Origin: Klebsiella indica
GTDB lineage: Bacteria > Pseudomonadota > Gammaproteobacteria > Enterobacterales > Enterobacteriaceae
Direction of reading: 5' to 3'
Length of the DNA: 64,000 nt
Assembly (NCBI RefSeq): GCF_005860775.1
Contig: NZ_VCHQ01000020.1
Location: 1 to 64,000, forward strand
The notes under the pieces are model-generated. The model worked only from the letters and a program-made list of their open reading frames with translations. It had not been told where the DNA came from and ran no database searches. Positions 33,745 through 42,562 of this stretch are shown piece after piece (the stretch's first letter is position 1; each line of letters starts with the position of its first letter). The position numbers were made by a program, and so were the translations under genes.

Positions 33745-34468
33745 TATTTTGCAACTGTTGCACCAGCGCCTCGCGAAAGCGAGGAAGTAACGCGGGCGCC
33801 GCAGGCGCCAGCTCAGCCAGCGTTACGGTTTTATCGGCACGGTAGATCCGGCCGCTGCCGAGCCGGGCCTCAAAAGCGTTGGCCGCCAGATGGGCCGCCT
33901 GGAGATCGGCGTCGAGTAATATCACCGCATGGGCGAGAACCACATGCCCTTTACCGCCCGGCATTGGCCGCCAGTACTGAGCGGTACCGGCGATTTTCCG
34001 CGCATGCTCGCCTTCGCCGCAGGCCAGATTATAGCGGCCATCGCAAAATGAACCGCTGACTGCCTGGAAATGACTGGCGACGCCGAAACTTGCCAGCGTA
34101 CGCTGGAGCAGCGCGCAGAGGAAAAGATAAACCGGCTCTGCGGCTTCTCCCAGCGGCTGATAAAGCGGCCATGCCAGGCTGAGATTGATAATCCCCGGTC
34201 CCTGCGGCACCAGTCCGCCGCCGGAACGGCGCAGCCAGATCGGCCATCCCCGACGGGAAAACTGCTCGCTCACCGTCGAAAGCGCCGCAAATTTACGGTA
34301 GCTTCCGGGCACCACAAACCCCCGCGGGGCCTGCCAGAGCTGAGCGACAGCGTCACCGGCGCGCGCCCGGTCGAGCAGCGGTTGCTCAGCCAGCGTTGGA
34401 TCGGCGCAATATTGCACCGATAACGAATGGTGATCAAAACGCGTCGGCCAGCAGGGAAGCTGAGTCAT
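33737..34468 (-). CDS. Lipoate/biotin protein ligase-family protein
   Basis: 243 aa. It contains the BPL/LPL catalytic fold: WLRRSGGGLVPQGPGIINLSL near residue 80 (the RRxGGG loop) and the lysine segment HARKIAGTAQYW near 160. LplA-type enzymes attach lipoate to E2 and H proteins. It lacks the extra C-terminal domain of LplA, so it may be a transferase-type member. It starts 9 bp after shiA and is probably co-transcribed with it. Not a housekeeping lipA/lipB context. Confidence 0.7.
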   Translation of the reverse strand: MTQLPCWPTRFDHHSLSVQYCADPTLAEQPLLDRARAGDAVAQLWQAPRGFVVPGSYRKFAALSTVSEQFSRRGWPIWLRRSGGGLVPQGPGIINLSLAWPLYQPLGEAAEPVYLFLCALLQRTLASFGVASHFQAVSGSFCDGRYNLACGEGEHARKIAGTAQYWRPMPGGKGHVVLAHAVILLDADLQAAHLAANAFEARLGSGRIYRADKTVTLAELAPAAPALLPRFREALVQQLQNIS

Positions 34469-34477
34469 CCTGTCTCC

Positions 34478-35815
34478 TTAAACTGCGTCTATATCGCCGT
34501 GGCGGCTTTTTTTCATCAGCATTGCGGTGAAGGCCGAGAGCAGACAGCCCGCAGTTAAATAGATCGCGACGCTGTGCCAGGTGCCCCCGGAAAGGGTGAC
34601 CAGCGCGGCGGCGATAAATGGCGTAAATCCGCCCCCGACGACGCTGGCGACCTGATATCCTACTCCGGCGCCGCTATAGCGATAGCTGGCGCCAAACATT
34701 TCGGTGAACATTGGCTGCTGGACGCAAACCACCATATCGTGAGCGATATTCGCCAGCATCAGCGCGAAGAACAGGATCCAGAAGTATGACTGGCTTTCAA
34801 GGGCCATAAAGAACGGGAAGCCGCTGAGCGCGCCGATCAATGCGCCGGTAATGTAGACGCGGCGTCGGCCGAAGCGGTCGGCCAGCCAGGCGAAGCAGGG
34901 GATAGTGAGGCAGCTTATGGCGCCGACTAACAGGCCGATATTGAGGAACAGTTCCCGCGGCAGGCCGAGATTCTGCGTGGAGTAGTTGAGGGCGAAAGCC
35001 GTGACGATATACATCGTCAGCAGTTCGCACAGGCGCAGGGCGATAATCAATACAAACGCGCCGGGATGGCGACGTAGCGCGTCCACCACCGGCAGGCGTT
35101 TTTTCTGCGGATGCCGCTGCTGTTCGCGCAGTTGCTGTTCGAACTCAGCGGATTCCGCCATACCGTTGCGGATCCACACCGCCACCAGTACCAGCACGAC
35201 GCTGAACAAGAACGGCAGACGCCAGCCCCAGCTCAGAAATTGTTCGTTAGTGGTGCTGGCGCTTATCAGCGACACCAGGCCGGTGGAGAGCAGTAACCCG
35301 ACGCCGTATCCCACTTGTACGCCGCTGCTGTAGAATGCTTTCTTATTTTTGGGGGCGCTTTCAACCGCCATCAGCGCCGCGCCGCCCCATTCACCACCGA
35401 CCGCAAATCCCTGTACGGCGCGCAGCAGAACCAGCAGAACCGGGGCCCACCAGCCAATCTGGCTGAATGAGGGCAGCAGACCGATGCAGGCGGTGGCGAT
35501 CCCCATCATCCAGACGGTCATCATCAGCATGCGTTTACGCCCGAGGCGATCGCCGAAATGGCCGAAGATAATGCCCCCCAGCGGGCGGAAGAGGAAACCA
35601 ACGCCAAAGGTAGCAAAGGCGGCAAGGGTACCCATCGCCGGGCCGATCTGCGGAAAAAACTCCCGGTTAAACACCAGCGCGGCGGTGATGCCATAGAGAA
35701 GAAAATCGTACCAGTCGACGACAGCCCCGGCGAAGCTGCCCCAGGCCGCCCTGCGGGCGCGATTAAGTGAATATGCCTCCTTGCCGGGGCGATTAGAAAT
35801 AAGCGTTGAGTCCAT
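34478..35815 (-). CDS. shiA: ShiA, shikimate:proton symporter
   Basis: 445 aa, a metabolite:H+ symporter-type MFS protein with 12 predicted membrane spans. It matches E. coli ShiA very closely at both ends and in the middle (MDSTLISNRPG, GSFAGAVVDWYDFLLYGITAALVF, GHFGDRLGRKRMLMM, ASYRYSGAGVGYQVASVVGGG). It imports shikimate. shiA is a common neighbour of the nif/cob region in Klebsiella-like genomes. Confidence 0.94.
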   Translation of the reverse strand: MDSTLISNRPGKEAYSLNRARRAAWGSFAGAVVDWYDFLLYGITAALVFNREFFPQIGPAMGTLAAFATFGVGFLFRPLGGIIFGHFGDRLGRKRMLMMTVWMMGIATACIGLLPSFSQIGWWAPVLLVLLRAVQGFAVGGEWGGAALMAVESAPKNKKAFYSSGVQVGYGVGLLLSTGLVSLISASTTNEQFLSWGWRLPFLFSVVLVLVAVWIRNGMAESAEFEQQLREQQRHPQKKRLPVVDALRRHPGAFVLIIALRLCELLTMYIVTAFALNYSTQNLGLPRELFLNIGLLVGAISCLTIPCFAWLADRFGRRRVYITGALIGALSGFPFFMALESQSYFWILFFALMLANIAHDMVVCVQQPMFTEMFGASYRYSGAGVGYQVASVVGGGFTPFIAAALVTLSGGTWHSVAIYLTAGCLLSAFTAMLMKKSRHGDIDAV

Positions 35816-36115
35816 AGCTGTCCTGTCTGTTGCTGAGTTTAATTATTGGAATGAGATTTTTTCCTGATTCAGGGCTGCAGTGAGACTACCTCGCCGAAGG
35901 GCAAGAGAAAAGATTTTTACCTGCTCTGCGCGTATAACGAGATCTGGCCCCTGCCTGACTGCGCGGGATAACGGTCTGCCGGTCCGCGCGCAGGTGAGTA
36001 TCGGCGTTCTCTTATTGTTTTAATTTTAATTTTTGAATCGGGGAGGGACGCCTTTTAACAAATGACTTAAATGGTTTACAATTAACGCGTCTCCAGTTTC
36101 GGAATGGTGAGTTAA
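35816..36115. other. Intergenic region between shiA and the oxidoreductase-like gene
   Basis: About 300 bases holding the two divergent promoters. The right part is AT-rich (36010-36090). No repeat, RNA or clear operator is seen. Confidence 0.5.
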
Positions 36116-36613
36116 ATGCGGTTAATTTTTGCGGTTTTATTTTGTGCCATGGTTTTGCCTCCCGCATTTGCAGAAAAACTGCCTGTGCCCGCAGGTAAAA
36201 CCGTTTTAACTATTTCCGGCAAGATTGAGAATACGAATCAGGGTGATACTGCCATTTTTGATGTGGCGACATTAGAAAAACTGGGTATGGAAACGGTCGT
36301 GACAACCACGCCATGGTATTCAGGAAAGGTTCGTTTTGATGGTATTTCCCTCAATAAACTCATGAAGTTAGTTGGCGCTAAAGGCAAGTCAGCCAGGGTG
36401 GTGGCGCTTAATGATTATATCTCAGTCATCCCGCTGGACGATTTTTATAAATTCCCGGTTGTTTTGGCGTTAAAAATGAACGGTGAATATATGCGCATTC
36501 GCGATAAAGGGCCTTTATTTATTGTTTATCCGTATGACAGCAGCCCGGAATTGCAGAATCAGATTTATTATTCCCGATCGGTATGGCAGGTTTCGAAGAT
36601 TATCATTGAGTAA
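36116..36613 (+). CDS. Secreted molybdopterin-oxidoreductase-fold protein, probably non-catalytic
   Basis: 165 aa with a signal peptide (LIFAVLFCAMVLPPAFA, cut near residue 19). The rest resembles the sulfite-oxidase-type molybdopterin-binding domain: LTISGKIE near the start, TTTPWYSGKVRFDGISLNKLM, and YMRIRDKGPLFIVYPYD. Members that hold Moco have a cysteine in the middle of the domain; after the signal peptide this protein has none, so it may bind a ligand rather than catalyse. It is 10 bp upstream of the GGDEF-EAL gene, suggesting a periplasmic sensor partner (inference). Confidence 0.7.
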   Translation: MRLIFAVLFCAMVLPPAFAEKLPVPAGKTVLTISGKIENTNQGDTAIFDVATLEKLGMETVVTTTPWYSGKVRFDGISLNKLMKLVGAKGKSARVVALNDYISVIPLDDFYKFPVVLALKMNGEYMRIRDKGPLFIVYPYDSSPELQNQIYYSRSVWQVSKIIIE

Positions 36614-36623
36614 GGGTTTGATC

Positions 36624-38549
36624 TTGAATCGAATACTCACTGTTATTATTTTGTCACTTTTTATTGTTACTGGTTACATTACTTATCTGGTACATGAGCG
36701 GCAAAGTGAGTTGCAAAAATTGACCCGTTATACGGATTCGTGGTCCGTTTCCCAGATAGTCTCAGAGTATATGCGTCTTGAAGCGCGGCTAAGTGCGATG
36801 GGACTGGGGATTGAGGGCAGCAACCACGATGAGGTACGCCTGCGCCTTGAGATCATGATGAGCCAGATTCCGCTGCTTCAGCAGGGCGATCTGGGGAAGT
36901 TTATTGCTAAAGATGCCCAGCGTAAGGCGACGGTTGCCAGTTTAATTCGTCTCCTGAACAAACTGGATAAACAACTGGAAACGATGGATCCCGGGCAGTT
37001 AAAAGCGATTCTGCAGGAGATGAGCACCCTCGACGGGCCGATGACCTCGATGGCATCAATATCGCTGACTCATGACATTAATACGATTAATCTGACCCAT
37101 GATAAAATACAGAATCTGTATTACATCTATTCGGTTATTTCTGTTCTGTTGATTGTTCTTAGCATTACCCTTGGCGTATTGATGTTAAGGCAAAATAACA
37201 GTCTGCGCAGGGCCCATGTGCGGATGAAGTTGCTGGCGGACGATCTTCAGGCGTCGAAAGAGACGTTACAGGTACAGAACCGTCGACTGCAGTACGATGC
37301 CTATCACGATTCGTTGACCGGTATGCCCAACCGACTCTCTTTCTGGCAGCGTTTGCAGGAAATTGTCAACCAGGCGCGGCTCGATAAGGGGTCGGCGGTG
37401 GTTATGCTGTTCGATCTGGATAATTTCAAAGATGTTAACGATACCCATGGTCATGATGCCGGGGATAAACTGCTGCAGGATCTAGCGCGCCGTCTCTCGT
37501 TTTTCCGCAAAACGCCTGAGATGCTTTATCGGCTGGGAGGAGATGAGTTTGCGCTGATTTCATATGATTTGAGTGAAGAGATGGCCCTGGAACGGGCGAA
37601 CGTTATTCGCGAAAAGATCGGCCAGCCGTATCAGATTTACGATTCATTCATCCATATTGATGCCTGCATCGGGATTGTGATTTCCACTGGAGAGTGTCGT
37701 ACGGATTATTTGTACAAGTGCGCCGATCTGGCGCTGTATGAGGCGAAGAAGGAGAGCGCCGCTAACGTGCAGATATTTCGCCCCGGTATGCTTGAGCGTC
37801 TCCAGGAGAATAAATCCTTTGAGGATGATCTGCTACATGCGCTTGCTAAAGATGAGTTCAGGGTTTACTACCAGCCGATTGCCGATGCGCGTAATGGCGA
37901 AATTTACGGTTATGAGGCCCTGGTTCGCTGGTTTCATCCCGTGCGTGGCACTGTTGCACCGACGGAATTTATTCCGGTGGCGGAGAAAATCGGCCTGATT
38001 AATTCGCTGGGAGAGTGGGTGCTGAAAACCGCCTGTGAAGCGGCTGCCCGTTGGCCATCGCGGTTAAAGGTTTCGGTTAATGTTTCACCTGTTCAGATGA
38101 TTGACCATTCGCTGACCGATTCCGTTATCTCAATACTGAAAAGCACCGGGCTCGATCCGCATCGTCTCGATCTGGAGGTTACCGAGTCAGACGTGTTTAA
38201 CGAAAATACCAGTTCGCTGGAGATCCTTAGCCAACTGCGTGCGCTCGGAGTGCAAATTTCGATTGATGATTTTGGTACCGGGTATTCGTCGCTGTCACGT
38301 TTAAGCTATTTTCCCTTTGATAAGATAAAAATCGATCGTTCATTTGTCGTGAATATCCCGGGTCAGAAAGATGACCTCGATATTGTTCGTTTGATCATCA
38401 GTATGGGCAAGAGCCTGCATATGCGTATTGTGGCTGAGGGCGTCGAAACGGAAGAACAGTTGAAATCATTGCAGGTATTAGGCTGCGATTTGGTTCAGGG
38501 ATATTTAATTGGCAAACCGGAGCCGCTGATCGGGTCTGAAAATAAATAA
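36624..38549 (+). CDS. Membrane GGDEF-EAL cyclic-di-GMP protein
   Basis: 641 aa from TTG 36624, chosen for the AAGGG site 7 bases upstream; the frame is open further up but inside the previous gene. Layout: membrane helix about 4-22, periplasmic helical region about 25-160, second helix about 162-183, GGDEF domain about 230-385 with RLGGDEFALI and DLDNFKDVNDTHGHD, and EAL domain about 400-635 with YEALVRWFHP, DDFGTGYSSL, KIDRSFV and AEGVETEEQ. Both catalytic motifs look intact, so it could make or break c-di-GMP. It is paired with the periplasmic oxidoreductase-fold protein. Confidence 0.9.
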   Translation: MNRILTVIILSLFIVTGYITYLVHERQSELQKLTRYTDSWSVSQIVSEYMRLEARLSAMGLGIEGSNHDEVRLRLEIMMSQIPLLQQGDLGKFIAKDAQRKATVASLIRLLNKLDKQLETMDPGQLKAILQEMSTLDGPMTSMASISLTHDINTINLTHDKIQNLYYIYSVISVLLIVLSITLGVLMLRQNNSLRRAHVRMKLLADDLQASKETLQVQNRRLQYDAYHDSLTGMPNRLSFWQRLQEIVNQARLDKGSAVVMLFDLDNFKDVNDTHGHDAGDKLLQDLARRLSFFRKTPEMLYRLGGDEFALISYDLSEEMALERANVIREKIGQPYQIYDSFIHIDACIGIVISTGECRTDYLYKCADLALYEAKKESAANVQIFRPGMLERLQENKSFEDDLLHALAKDEFRVYYQPIADARNGEIYGYEALVRWFHPVRGTVAPTEFIPVAEKIGLINSLGEWVLKTACEAAARWPSRLKVSVNVSPVQMIDHSLTDSVISILKSTGLDPHRLDLEVTESDVFNENTSSLEILSQLRALGVQISIDDFGTGYSSLSRLSYFPFDKIKIDRSFVVNIPGQKDDLDIVRLIISMGKSLHMRIVAEGVETEEQLKSLQVLGCDLVQGYLIGKPEPLIGSENK

Positions 38550-38719
38550 TAGGCCTGATCTTTTTAGTCGATTCTGATATATCAGAAAGCGAAAAAAATT
38601 ATTTTTGTTATTAATAAAATTATTCCCCGGCAGCAGAGATAGCTATGCTCGCTGCGGTGTGCGAGCGTTGTCAATATATATGCAATATAAAGTATGTCGG
38701 ATATAACACTTATGGAGTA

Positions 38720-38846
38720 TATACCCGTCATACTTCAAGTTGCATGTGCGTTGGCTTTCCTCGTTCACCCCAGTCACGTACTGGAGTACGCTCCCGGGGA
38801 TTCACTGCGTCGCCGCCTTCCTGCAACTCGAATAATTTAGGGTATA
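38720..38846 (-). repeat. ERIC element (127 bp)
   Basis: On the minus strand it holds GTGAATCCCCGGGAGCGTAC and GTGACTGGGGTGAACGAGG, the parts matched by standard ERIC primers. TATACCC/GGGTATA ends give exactly the canonical 127 bases. It lies in the gap between the GGDEF-EAL gene and yeaR. The rest of this gap (38550-38967) is AT-rich and holds the yeaR promoter. Confidence 0.93.
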
Positions 38847-38967
38847 AACAGGAGTAGAATTGACGTTTACCAAAAAATAATACCTTTCTGGATTAAAAAG
38901 GGTATATGATATGCAACATATATTCTTGTTCCGATTGTATTGATGGTGCGCAGAGAGAGGCAGAATC

Positions 38968-39300
38968 ATGCAGCGAATCATTATTCCAACCCACTATGTC
39001 CATACACGTACTACCCCGCTGTGGACGACAAAGACGGCTCCGGCGTCAATCTGGAAGCGGCATCTGGATGCCGGTACGCGGCAGGGGGTCTACCCGCGCC
39101 TGTCGGTGATGAGGGGGGCGATACGTTATCTTGGCTATGCTGATGAGACCAGCCCGGATCCGGTGGACACCCTGACGATTGCAGAAGGTGAATTTGGCGT
39201 TTTCCCGCCGGAGACATGGCACTGCATTGAGGCGTTAACGGAAGATACCGTTTTTAATGTGGATTTTTATGTCGACCCCTCAATTTTGATTGAGGGTTGA
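38968..39300 (+). CDS. yeaR: YeaR, DUF1971 cupin-like protein
   Basis: 110 aa, close to E. coli YeaR (119 aa): NYVH/TRTTP start region, PASIWKRHLDAGTRQGVYPRLSV, GAIRYLGYADE, and FPPETWHCIEAL. It is a small cupin also found at the N-terminus of some TehB proteins. In E. coli yeaR-yoaG is induced by nitrate and nitric oxide (NarL, NsrR). The same pairing is kept here. The C-terminal tail is shorter by about nine residues. Confidence 0.88.
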   Translation: MQRIIIPTHYVHTRTTPLWTTKTAPASIWKRHLDAGTRQGVYPRLSVMRGAIRYLGYADETSPDPVDTLTIAEGEFGVFPPETWHCIEALTEDTVFNVDFYVDPSILIEG

Positions 39301-39308
39301 GGGATATT

Positions 39309-39647
39309 ATGGACAGTGAAAATAGAGGTTATTCATTAGCGGTTATTAACTGTAATAATAACGATAAAAAAGAGAAAGTGTATCTTAAGCCAATGGCGCT
39401 TTATATTCCCGATGTTGCCGTGGAGGCTGTGACAGCGCTTATTTCCACGCTGTCAGCGGACAACGCCAAAGAAAAAGGATTTATATTGACGGTCACGAAT
39501 AATAATAATGGCGTATCGGTGGATAGCGAGTTTGCTACCCTGGCCGCGCTTCAGGAACCGCAAACGGCGGCTGATGCGGTAAAAGACCTTATTAATATTG
39601 TTCGTGGCTATGAGTCTGATGAAGAGACCAACGTCTGCGGCTGGTAA
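39309..39647 (+). CDS. YoaG-like protein with internal duplication
   Basis: 112 aa from ATG 39309 (GAGGG 5 bases upstream). E. coli YoaG is only 60 aa. The second half here (about 54-112: FILTVTNNNNGVSVDSEF...KDLINIVRGYESDEETNVCGW) matches YoaG including the DxCGW end. The first half (about 8-50: YSLAVINCNNNDKKEKVYLKP...DVAVEAVTALISTLS) looks like a diverged second copy of the same domain. YoaG is a homodimer, so this may be a single-chain dimer. The gene lies 9 bp after yeaR and its end overlaps the FimK-like gene by 40 bp. Function unknown. Confidence 0.75.
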   Translation: MDSENRGYSLAVINCNNNDKKEKVYLKPMALYIPDVAVEAVTALISTLSADNAKEKGFILTVTNNNNGVSVDSEFATLAALQEPQTAADAVKDLINIVRGYESDEETNVCGW

Positions 39648-41137
39648 TCGTGTGCCGCACTGTTTATCACGGCGCTGGACTGATTATTAACCCCGGGCGA
39701 GAGTTTTTGTATAAGCCCGGCTATCGCCTCTGTGCCCACGGGCATAGAGAGATAAAATCCCTGAAAATGCGCGATCCCCAGCGCTTTCAGTTTATTGAAT
39801 TTATCCAGGCTGTCCACGCCTTCAGCAATACAGTCGCTGCCGGTCAACTGGCAATAGTAAAGCAGGCTCTTAATCAGCGCGAGGGCATGGGGATCGCGCT
39901 GCATATCATTCACGATGCTCATATCCAGCTTGTAGGCGCTAAACCTGCATGTGCGTACCGGAAACAGAACGCTGCTTTGCGAGAAGTAGTCATCGAGCAT
40001 AATACGGAAACCGTGCTTGTGTAACCGGACAATATTTTCACTGGCTTTGCTATGACGGTTGAGGTCGGTGGTTTCGGCCAGCTCCAGTACCAGCCTGTCT
40101 GCCATTCGCGGCTGATGGATCTGTTTGCGCGCGGTTTCCATCATGGGGAGCAGGTTCTCATGACCGGCGATAGCGGCGGCAATATTCACCGAGAAATAAA
40201 ACTCGCCAGGATAGCGGTTGATATGCTGTACCGCCTGCTGGAGCATAAACGCGGTCAGTACCAGCCATGCATACCCGGAATGTATCCGCGGTAAAAAATC
40301 ACCGGGAAGCAGAACGTCGCCGTTGCGCGCCCAGCGACAGAGGATTTCCATTCCCTGAAGCCGCAGGTGTTGACTGGTAATGGGCTGAAAGACCGGGAAA
40401 ACGTGTCGACTGTGAATGGCGTGGACAAATTCGCGTTCGAAAGCGGAAAGGGCGGGAAACGCCGCGTTTTTCTGTTCTCTTATCTGGCTGCCGGGAAAAC
40501 GGGGGCGCATGTGAGGGTGATGTTGCACCATTTTTTTCAGTCCTGCGGTTCTTTGATTGTAGAGCGTTTTATGGCTGATACCGCGGCGTTTTGCCTGTTC
40601 GAAGGCGCTGTATCCGTTGAACAACCCGAGGGTGGCGTTCAGCTCAGGCCGGGTAAGCCCGGCAGGGCGCTTTCCGCCCATTCGCGTCTCTTCGCCTGAC
40701 AGTTGTTCAAGCGATGGATATCCCTCAAAGAGGGCATCCCGCAGTAATGCTGAAAGGTAAGGGAGCGGCAGATCGGAGGCGACGGCACGCACGGCGGAAA
40801 GCCGGTGGCAGTCCGTAACCTGGTGCAACAGCGTGTGCCATAGCCAACTTGTCGGGCAGCGGCTAAGGATCAGCACCGGTAACGGCGTTGCGGATTGTTC
40901 CAGCAATGTGGCGGCTTGTTGCAGGGTTGCGAGCATCAGGTCAGGGGCATCGGGCAGATATACCACCATGCGGCGCGGGCAGGTGAAGAGTGTGGGGGCT
41001 TCAGTTGGCAGCACGATGGCTGGCGTTCCCCCTTCCTCTATTATTCGCGCCACGCCTTCGGCGACCAGCGCGCAGGGTGACAGAATGTAGTCCACTGGCG
41101 GGCTGCGGTCGGGGGCAGAAGGGTTACTCGTAAACAA
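39608..41137 (-). CDS. fimK: FimK-like HTH and EAL-domain protein
   Basis: 509 aa starting at TTG 41137, 14 bp inside fimH, preceded by GGGGTGA. Residues 1-140 resemble a degenerate response-regulator/LuxR-like part. A helix-turn-helix lies at about 170-200 (GYSAFEQAKRRGISHKTLYNQ). The EAL domain is about 240-485. The EAL signature itself is changed to EIL (GMEILCRW), but the metal-binding Glu, the SVN Asn, LELAET, the DD pair, KLD and AEGV are kept. Klebsiella FimK has the same plan, closes the fim operon and affects piliation and c-di-GMP. Hydrolysis is likely but not certain. Confidence 0.78.
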   Translation of the reverse strand: MFTSNPSAPDRSPPVDYILSPCALVAEGVARIIEEGGTPAIVLPTEAPTLFTCPRRMVVYLPDAPDLMLATLQQAATLLEQSATPLPVLILSRCPTSWLWHTLLHQVTDCHRLSAVRAVASDLPLPYLSALLRDALFEGYPSLEQLSGEETRMGGKRPAGLTRPELNATLGLFNGYSAFEQAKRRGISHKTLYNQRTAGLKKMVQHHPHMRPRFPGSQIREQKNAAFPALSAFEREFVHAIHSRHVFPVFQPITSQHLRLQGMEILCRWARNGDVLLPGDFLPRIHSGYAWLVLTAFMLQQAVQHINRYPGEFYFSVNIAAAIAGHENLLPMMETARKQIHQPRMADRLVLELAETTDLNRHSKASENIVRLHKHGFRIMLDDYFSQSSVLFPVRTCRFSAYKLDMSIVNDMQRDPHALALIKSLLYYCQLTGSDCIAEGVDSLDKFNKLKALGIAHFQGFYLSMPVGTEAIAGLIQKLSPGVNNQSSAVINSAAHDYQPQTLVSSSDS

Positions 41138-42029
41138 AGGTCACCCCGATAATCGACTGCACGTTACCTGCCGTAACCTGCCCGCTGGTCCGCGCGTAGT
41201 TCGCGGTTAAACCCAGACTGACCGCCGAGCTGCCCACGGTACCTAACGACACCATGCTGTTGGTGGGAACGACGCTGCCGCTGCGCGTCAGTTGAACGCC
41301 AATTCCCTGGGCGGGCGAGGCCGACGCGGTATTGGTAAAGATAGTGCTGGCGGCGTCTGCTGTGGTGCCGGTGAGGTAATAGCCCAGCTTCTGGCTTTGA
41401 GCACAGTAAACCGTCAGCGGGATTGCCGTTGAGCCAGGATAGTCCGGCAGCGTTACCGTTACATCGCGGGCAGAGACGTCACAGCCTCCGGTGGGCACAA
41501 CCACATCGTTATTAGCATAAATGTTCCAGACAAACTGAAAGTCGTCGCTATCCTTGTTGTTGGTCTGACGCAAGATCAATATGGCAATTAATGAACCAGC
41601 AGAGATCGCCACGCCGCCCGCGGTGCTGACGGGAGTCAGATAAAGAATGGTTGGCCACGGTTTATCCGTGAGGGAATCATACGTTATTCTCGCCGTTTCG
41701 CTGGTGGTCGGAAATGGGTAGCTGACACCGTTGTATTTAACTGTGCCGGAAAAATTTGATAGCACACCGCCGTAGGCTGAGCCGCGTTGCAACGTCACAT
41801 AGTCGGTTATGGTATCCGGATAGTCGTTATGGCAAAAAATTTGCGTCGAGAGATCCACGACAAGGTTTTGTCCGGCGCTGACTGCTGGTGCGAGGTTAAC
41901 GTAAACGTTTGCTGTGCCCCCTCCTATGGGGATCGTCACGCCAGTGGCGGTTTTACAGGCGAAAGACCAGGCGCTAAGCGACCAGCCACCCAGCAACAGC
42001 GTAATCAGCAGAGTTATTATCTTTTTCAT
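41124..42029 (-). CDS. fimH: FimH, mannose-binding type 1 fimbrial tip adhesin
   Basis: 301 aa with a signal peptide cut before Phe23 (mature F1). The lectin domain (mature 1-158) keeps every mannose-pocket residue of E. coli FimH: F1, N46, D47, D54, Q133, N135, D140, F142. Of the tyrosine gate, Y48 and I52 are kept but residue 137 is Lys (QTNNKDSDDF, against QTNNYNSDDF). The pilin domain follows after PTGGCDVSARDV and ends IIGVTFVYE. The ribosome site is AGGAG. It is translated just before the FimK-like protein. Confidence 0.95.
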   Translation of the reverse strand: MKKIITLLITLLLGGWSLSAWSFACKTATGVTIPIGGGTANVYVNLAPAVSAGQNLVVDLSTQIFCHNDYPDTITDYVTLQRGSAYGGVLSNFSGTVKYNGVSYPFPTTSETARITYDSLTDKPWPTILYLTPVSTAGGVAISAGSLIAILILRQTNNKDSDDFQFVWNIYANNDVVVPTGGCDVSARDVTVTLPDYPGSTAIPLTVYCAQSQKLGYYLTGTTADAASTIFTNTASASPAQGIGVQLTRSGSVVPTNSMVSLGTVGSSAVSLGLTANYARTSGQVTAGNVQSIIGVTFVYE

Positions 42030-42046
42030 AACATATTTCTCCTGGT

Positions 42047-42550
42047 TCAGGCGTAGGTATAGGTGACGTTAATCACTGCCTGAATGGTTCCCTGAGTGGC
42101 GCCGCCCTTAACCGTCAGCGCGCGTACCTGCAGCGGGAAACTGGCGGACTGGGTTGCCTCATCCACCTGCACCGATTTGGTCGCGCCGGTGTTCAGCGTG
42201 GTGCCGCTGTCATCCTGCAGCTCCAGCTGGATATTCCCGGCGGTGCCCTGGTTTTTGTAATAGCCGGTAGCGTCCGCTGTGCCGCTGAAACTGGCGGTGA
42301 CCCGCGATGTACCCACCGGGCAATTGCTCAGGTTAAGCGCCACGCTGTGCCAGGCCGAGGAAGAACCGGCGGAGACCAGGCTGAAGGTGTAGAGATCCCC
42401 GAGATCGACGGTTGCGTTAGTGGTGGAAACGGTGCACGGCTTTGCCACCACTTTGCCATTAACGGTAATGGTGACGTCGGCGGCATGCAGCGCCGGGGGG
42501 GTGGTTGCCAGCATGGCTGCCAGAAGCCATCCGGTACAGGTCCATTTCAT
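42047..42550 (-). CDS. fimG: FimG, minor type 1 fimbrial tip subunit
   Basis: 167 aa, with a signal peptide ending ALHA near residue 23 and donor strand ADVTITVNGKVVAKPCTV. The paired cysteines are in KPCTV and SNCPVG. The C-terminal beta-zipper is AVINVTYTYA. It joins FimH to FimF at the fibre tip. It lies between fimF and fimH and is read in the same direction. Confidence 0.9.
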   Translation of the reverse strand: MKWTCTGWLLAAMLATTPPALHAADVTITVNGKVVAKPCTVSTTNATVDLGDLYTFSLVSAGSSSAWHSVALNLSNCPVGTSRVTASFSGTADATGYYKNQGTAGNIQLELQDDSGTTLNTGATKSVQVDEATQSASFPLQVRALTVKGGATQGTIQAVINVTYTYA

Positions 42551-42562
42551 TAGCGTCTCCGG

